Assembly: GCA_947490345.1 (NCBI GenBank)
Contig: CANLGL010000008.1
Coordinates: 51,387-115,386, forward strand
DNA from: Deltaproteobacteria bacterium
Lineage (GTDB): Bacteria; Myxococcota_A; UBA796; SXON01
Direction of reading: 5' to 3'
Length of the DNA: 64,000 nucleotides
In this document: positions 61,574-64,000 of the stretch, in pieces
Position numbering within the stretch: position 1 is the first letter of the stretch
Layout: every line of letters begins with the position of its first letter
Notes under the pieces: model-generated
Told to the model about the DNA's origin: nothing
What the model saw: only the letters and a program-made list of their open reading frames with translations
Databases searched by the model: none
Program-made: the position numbers and the translations under genes

Positions 61574-63295
61574 TCACCGGGCGCAGCGAAACCCGATGAA
61601 CACCCCGCTCTGATTGACGTTGACCTGGTCGCTGGTGCCGCCGTCGTCGCGTCGCCACCGAGGCGCGCCCGCTTCCTGGCGATACTCCATCCACGGTTGG
61701 TTGCCCGACTCCTTCCAAGACAGCGGCTCGGCCTCGAGCGGGGCGAGGCCGCGGCCGCCGCAGTAGGCCTTGGCGAGGCCCCAGGTCACCGCCACGGCGG
61801 GGGCGGACTCCTTGCCGGGGGGCGGGGCGCCGTCCACCCAGCCGCGAAGGTACTTGTCGTCGGCTTTCCCCGCGGCCACGGCGGCGTCTTTCTGCCAGTC
61901 GGGGTGCGTGCCGAGCCACTTTTCGAGTTGGGCGTTGGTGACCGGCGAGCCGGCGGTGGCGGCCACGACGACGACGACCGCGTCGGGAGTCGCGGCGGCC
62001 GGCTCCACCGCAACTGCCACGGGCGGCTTGCCCTTCGGGGTTGCCACCAACGGGGGTGGCACCGGCGCGACCAGGGGGGGTGCAACCACCGCAGGCGGCT
62101 CCGGAAGCACGACGGCGACGGGCTCGACGGGGGTAGTCGGCGTCACGGCGGCCGCGGGTGCGGGGACCTCTTCGACCCCAGCCACCGGGTCCGGCGGCGC
62201 CAGCCACCACGCGCCGACGCCGAGCACACCCAGCGCGGTCAGGAGCGCCACCACCGCGACGCCCGCGGCGACCACCCCGTACGACGGTCGTGAGGCGGCC
62301 ACCGCCGCGATCGGCCGGTCGTCCTCGACGAGGACTTCCGCACCTCCCTCCTCGGGCCCGTGGGTCGGGATGATGGTGAGCCCGCGCGGGGTGTTTCCGC
62401 GCGCCCCACCTGGCCCAAACGCAGGCCCCGCATCGGCAAAGACGTGGTCGGCCCGGACATCGCTCAGGTCCACCGCCGCCAGCCGCTCCACTGCCAGGGC
62501 CGCCGTGCCGACGCGCTCGTCGGGCTCGGACCGGGTCAGGTCGCGGACCAGCTCCCGCAGGGCGAAGGGGACGTTTGCGCCGGGATCCAGGGGCGGGTGG
62601 CCCTGCTTGGCGGTCAGCACCTGGTAGAAGCGCTGGGTGCTCATGCCGCCGCTGGGCACGCCGAAGGCGATGTCGCCGGTGAGCGCCTCGTACGCGCAGA
62701 CACCGAGCGCGTAGAGGTCCCACTTCACCGGGTCGAGCGCGCCGGCGTCCACCCACTCCGGGGGCACATAGGCGACCGAGCCCATCGCCTGCCCGCTCTC
62801 GCTGAGCGTGCTGCCATCGGCCTCGGTGGCGATGCCGAAGTCCACCAGCACGGCGTGGCCATCCTTGCCGACGAGGATGTTCGAGGGCTTCAGGTCACGA
62901 TGGCGGATGCCCCGGCCGTGGAGGTACGCCAGGGCGCTGGCCAACTGGGTCAGCCACAGGTGCACGCTCCTCGCATCGACCGGACCTTCCATGATCCGGC
63001 GTTCGAGGCTCTTGCCCTCGACGAACTCCATCTCCAGGTACGGGGGGTCGGCGTCCAGGCGTACGTTGCGCACCTTGACGATGTTGGGATGGTCCAGCGA
63101 GAACAGGATCTCGGCCTCGCGGACAAAACGCGCGCGCGCCTTGGCCGAGCGCTTCAGCCCGTAGTCCAACACCTTGATCGCGGCGAGAATGCGCTTCGCG
63201 TCGCGGTTGTGGCAACAATAGACCGAGCCCATGCCGCCCTGGCCGAGGGCGCGCTCGACAATCCAGATGTCGATGGCGTCGTTGGGTGCGTACAC
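61574..63295 (-). CDS. Transmembrane Ser/Thr protein kinase with FGE-like extracytoplasmic domain
   Basis: From GTG 63295 the 573-aa protein has a kinase domain (about 10-270): LGQGGMGSVYCC, AIKVLDYG, IRHRDLKPSNILV, LVDFGIA and VPPEWV. One membrane helix (AAGVAVVALLTALGVLGVG, about 355) is followed by a Pro/Val linker and a C-terminal sulfatase-modifying-factor-like remnant (VTWGLAKAYCGGRG, SGVFIGFRCAR). The outside domain may sense a ligand for the kinase. The upstream frame to 63439 runs into repeat copy B and is not coding-like. Confidence 0.85.
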   Translation of the reverse strand: MYAPNDAIDIWIVERALGQGGMGSVYCCHNRDAKRILAAIKVLDYGLKRSAKARARFVREAEILFSLDHPNIVKVRNVRLDADPPYLEMEFVEGKSLERRIMEGPVDARSVHLWLTQLASALAYLHGRGIRHRDLKPSNILVGKDGHAVLVDFGIATEADGSTLSESGQAMGSVAYVPPEWVDAGALDPVKWDLYALGVCAYEALTGDIAFGVPSGGMSTQRFYQVLTAKQGHPPLDPGANVPFALRELVRDLTRSEPDERVGTAALAVERLAAVDLSDVRADHVFADAGPAFGPGGARGNTPRGLTIIPTHGPEEGGAEVLVEDDRPIAAVAASRPSYGVVAAGVAVVALLTALGVLGVGAWWLAPPDPVAGVEEVPAPAAAVTPTTPVEPVAVVLPEPPAVVAPPLVAPVPPPLVATPKGKPPVAVAVEPAAATPDAVVVVVAATAGSPVTNAQLEKWLGTHPDWQKDAAVAAGKADDKYLRGWVDGAPPPGKESAPAVAVTWGLAKAYCGGRGLAPLEAEPLSWKESGNQPWMEYRQEAGAPRWRRDDGGTSDQVNVNQSGVFIGFRCAR

Positions 63296-63321
63296 GGCTG
63301 AACCAAGCGCTAACCAGAAAC

Positions 63322-63437
63322 GGGGGGAAGGGGCACTCGCCCCTTCCCCTACCGCGCCATTCCCTCCGGCCGCCGGCAAGCCGCCGGCCTGCGGCGCCCG
63401 GCGGGTAAATAACCCGCCGGGACGTGGCGCTCTCCCC
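63322..63437. repeat. Structured intergenic repeat, copy B
   Basis: This copy lies 30 bp upstream of the kinase start. The outer hairpin is GGGGAAGGGGC (63324-63334) with GCCCCTTCCCC (63339-63349), a perfect 11 bp. The inner hairpin is CCCGGCGGGT (63397-63406) with ACCCGCCGGG (63412-63421), a perfect 10 bp. The 3' box reads CGTGGCGCTCTCCCC. It is preceded by CTAACCAGAAAC, which recurs at 63709. Confidence 0.78.
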
Positions 63438-63518
63438 ATCCCCGCAGCCGCAGAACGGGACGGCGTTTGATGGTTCCGTGAGCCGGCGTCGCGACGGCAT
63501 GCGTAACTATCAAGAAAC

Positions 63519-63636
63519 GGGGGAAGACGCTCGCCGCGTCCTCCCCCTACCGTCGCCTACCCTCCGGCCTCCAAGCTACGCTTTCCGGCCTACGGCGGCG
63601 GTCGGGTTCGATAACCCGCCCGTCGGGCGACTCTCC
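63519..63636. repeat. Structured intergenic repeat, copy C
   Basis: The outer hairpin pairs GGGGGAAGACGC (63519-63530) with GCGTCCTCCCCC (63536-63547). A middle hairpin pairs AAGC with GCTT around 63572-63583, replacing the AACC/GGTT of copy A. The inner hairpin pairs CGGGTT (63603-63608) with AACCCG (63613-63618). The order and the shared phrase GGCCTCCAA...TTTCCGGCCT match copy A. Confidence 0.75.
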
Positions 63637-63647
63637 ACTACCTGGGC

Positions 63648-63708
63648 GTCACCCATGCCGCATGGGCGTTTCATGGCTTTGGAAGCCGCGAACCGCGGCA
63701 TGGGTGAC
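63648..63708. repeat. Long inverted repeat (hairpin)
   Basis: GTCACCCATGCCGC (63648-63661) and GCGGCATGGGTGAC (63695-63708) are perfect 14-bp inverted repeats. The 33-nt loop has its own small stem (GGCTTTGGAAGCC). No T-run follows, so it is not a standard terminator. Confidence 0.75.
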
Positions 63709-63719
63709 TAACCAGAAAC

Positions 63720-64000
63720 TCACCGCCGTGTGTTCGGGCACCCGCTACGTTGAGGCCGGAAGCTCCACGGCGTAGCCGAGCTTTTTGAGCCTGCGCCGAG
63801 GCGGCTCGCCGCGGAGGGTGTGGCCGCCGCGGAGGCAGCGTAGTCGCCTCGAAAAGCAGTTTTCCGAGGCGTAGCCAGCTCCAAAAGCAGTTTTGCGGCT
63901 GATCGCGCCATGGTGAGCGCGAATTGTCGGCGTTGGTTCGTCGCCCAACCCCCGACGGCGCGCCAATTGTGCTTTTCGAGGGGACTCCGCGTCGGCGGCG
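63720..64000. repeat. Gene-free right edge with AAAAGCAGTTTT repeats
   Basis: The core AAAAGCAGTTTT occurs at 63852-63863 (within CCTCGAAAAGCAGTTTTCCGAGG) and again at about 63883-63894. GCTTTTCGAGG follows near 63972. Each core is a small hairpin. Short minus-strand frames across it spell KTAF-like repeats but lack a start signal or codon bias. I see no recognisable gene in 63709-64000. Confidence 0.5.

Noticed and set aside
63601..63620. GGGTTCGATAACCC resembles a tRNA T-arm
   Set aside because: No acceptor, D or anticodon arms surround it, and it is the inner hairpin of repeat copy C.

Overview
The window is about 70% GC and reads like a myxobacterium-type (Myxococcota, formerly delta-proteobacterial) chromosome. 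The signs are many Ser/Thr protein kinases, some fused to ATPase/TPR or formylglycine-generating-enzyme-like domains; short lipoproteins with Ile-Ala-Cys or Ala-Ala-Cys lipoboxes; MopE-type Asp-rich metal-binding motifs; C-terminal Cys-TM-Arg anchors of the MYXO-CTERM type; sigma-54 promoters; an FHA/Tad cluster; and a prokaryotic pentameric ligand-gated channel. I see no rRNA, tRNA, CRISPR array, prophage or insertion sequence.

Layout. 1-770: C-terminal end of B12-dependent methionine synthase, cut by the window edge. 857-10219: surface and secreted proteins (beta-helix lipoprotein, lipoprotein esterase, C39-like protease, outer-membrane barrel) around a truncated sigma-54 activator, with a small nucleotidyltransferase cassette at 6592-7382. 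10307-15802: DksA-like factor, kinase/FGE fusion, ligand-gated channel, lipoprotein, 60-aa protein. 15988-18573: YceI, enoyl-CoA hydratase and two Cys-rich lipoproteins in an overlapping operon. 18615-28502: ArsR-methyltransferase fusion, clostripain-type protease, an amidohydrolase pair, a sugar-nucleotide epimerase, PgsA, a lytic transglycosylase, PaiB, and small membrane proteins. 28525-44116: RecQ, three tandem kinase-ATPase-TPR giants, ComEC, a PilZ-like protein and a thrombospondin type 3 repeat protein. 44252-50706: two unrecognised proteins, FG-GAP and ASH-type lipoproteins, and a thioredoxin-TPR protein. 50797-56851 (minus strand): proline-rich barrel, FHA protein, DUF192, TadC, AroE, RibF. 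56901-63295: beta-helix MYXO-CTERM protein, the YceI/heme-barrel/monoheme operon and a fourth kinase family member. 63296-64000: non-coding repeats and hairpins.

Regulation visible in the sequence. Six -24/-12 boxes (five match TGGCACG-N4-TTGC exactly) sit just upstream of the beta-helix lipoprotein, the truncated activator, the 4017 lipoprotein, the protease, the 60-aa protein and comEC. Together they suggest a sigma-54 regulon of surface, secretion and uptake functions. Most other transcription-unit starts have a TAnnnT-like -10 hexamer only 5-8 nt before the start codon and no Shine-Dalgarno sequence, so leaderless mRNAs look common. Genes inside operons instead use ATGA/GTGA overlaps or a Shine-Dalgarno.

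The most novel-looking item is a structured intergenic repeat (54959-55078, 63322-63437, 63519-63636). Its hairpin stems differ between copies by compensating changes. Also notable are the activator remnant with a sigma-54 box at its 5' breakpoint, the nucleotidyltransferase cassette abutting a lipoprotein remnant, and the YceI/heme-barrel operon.
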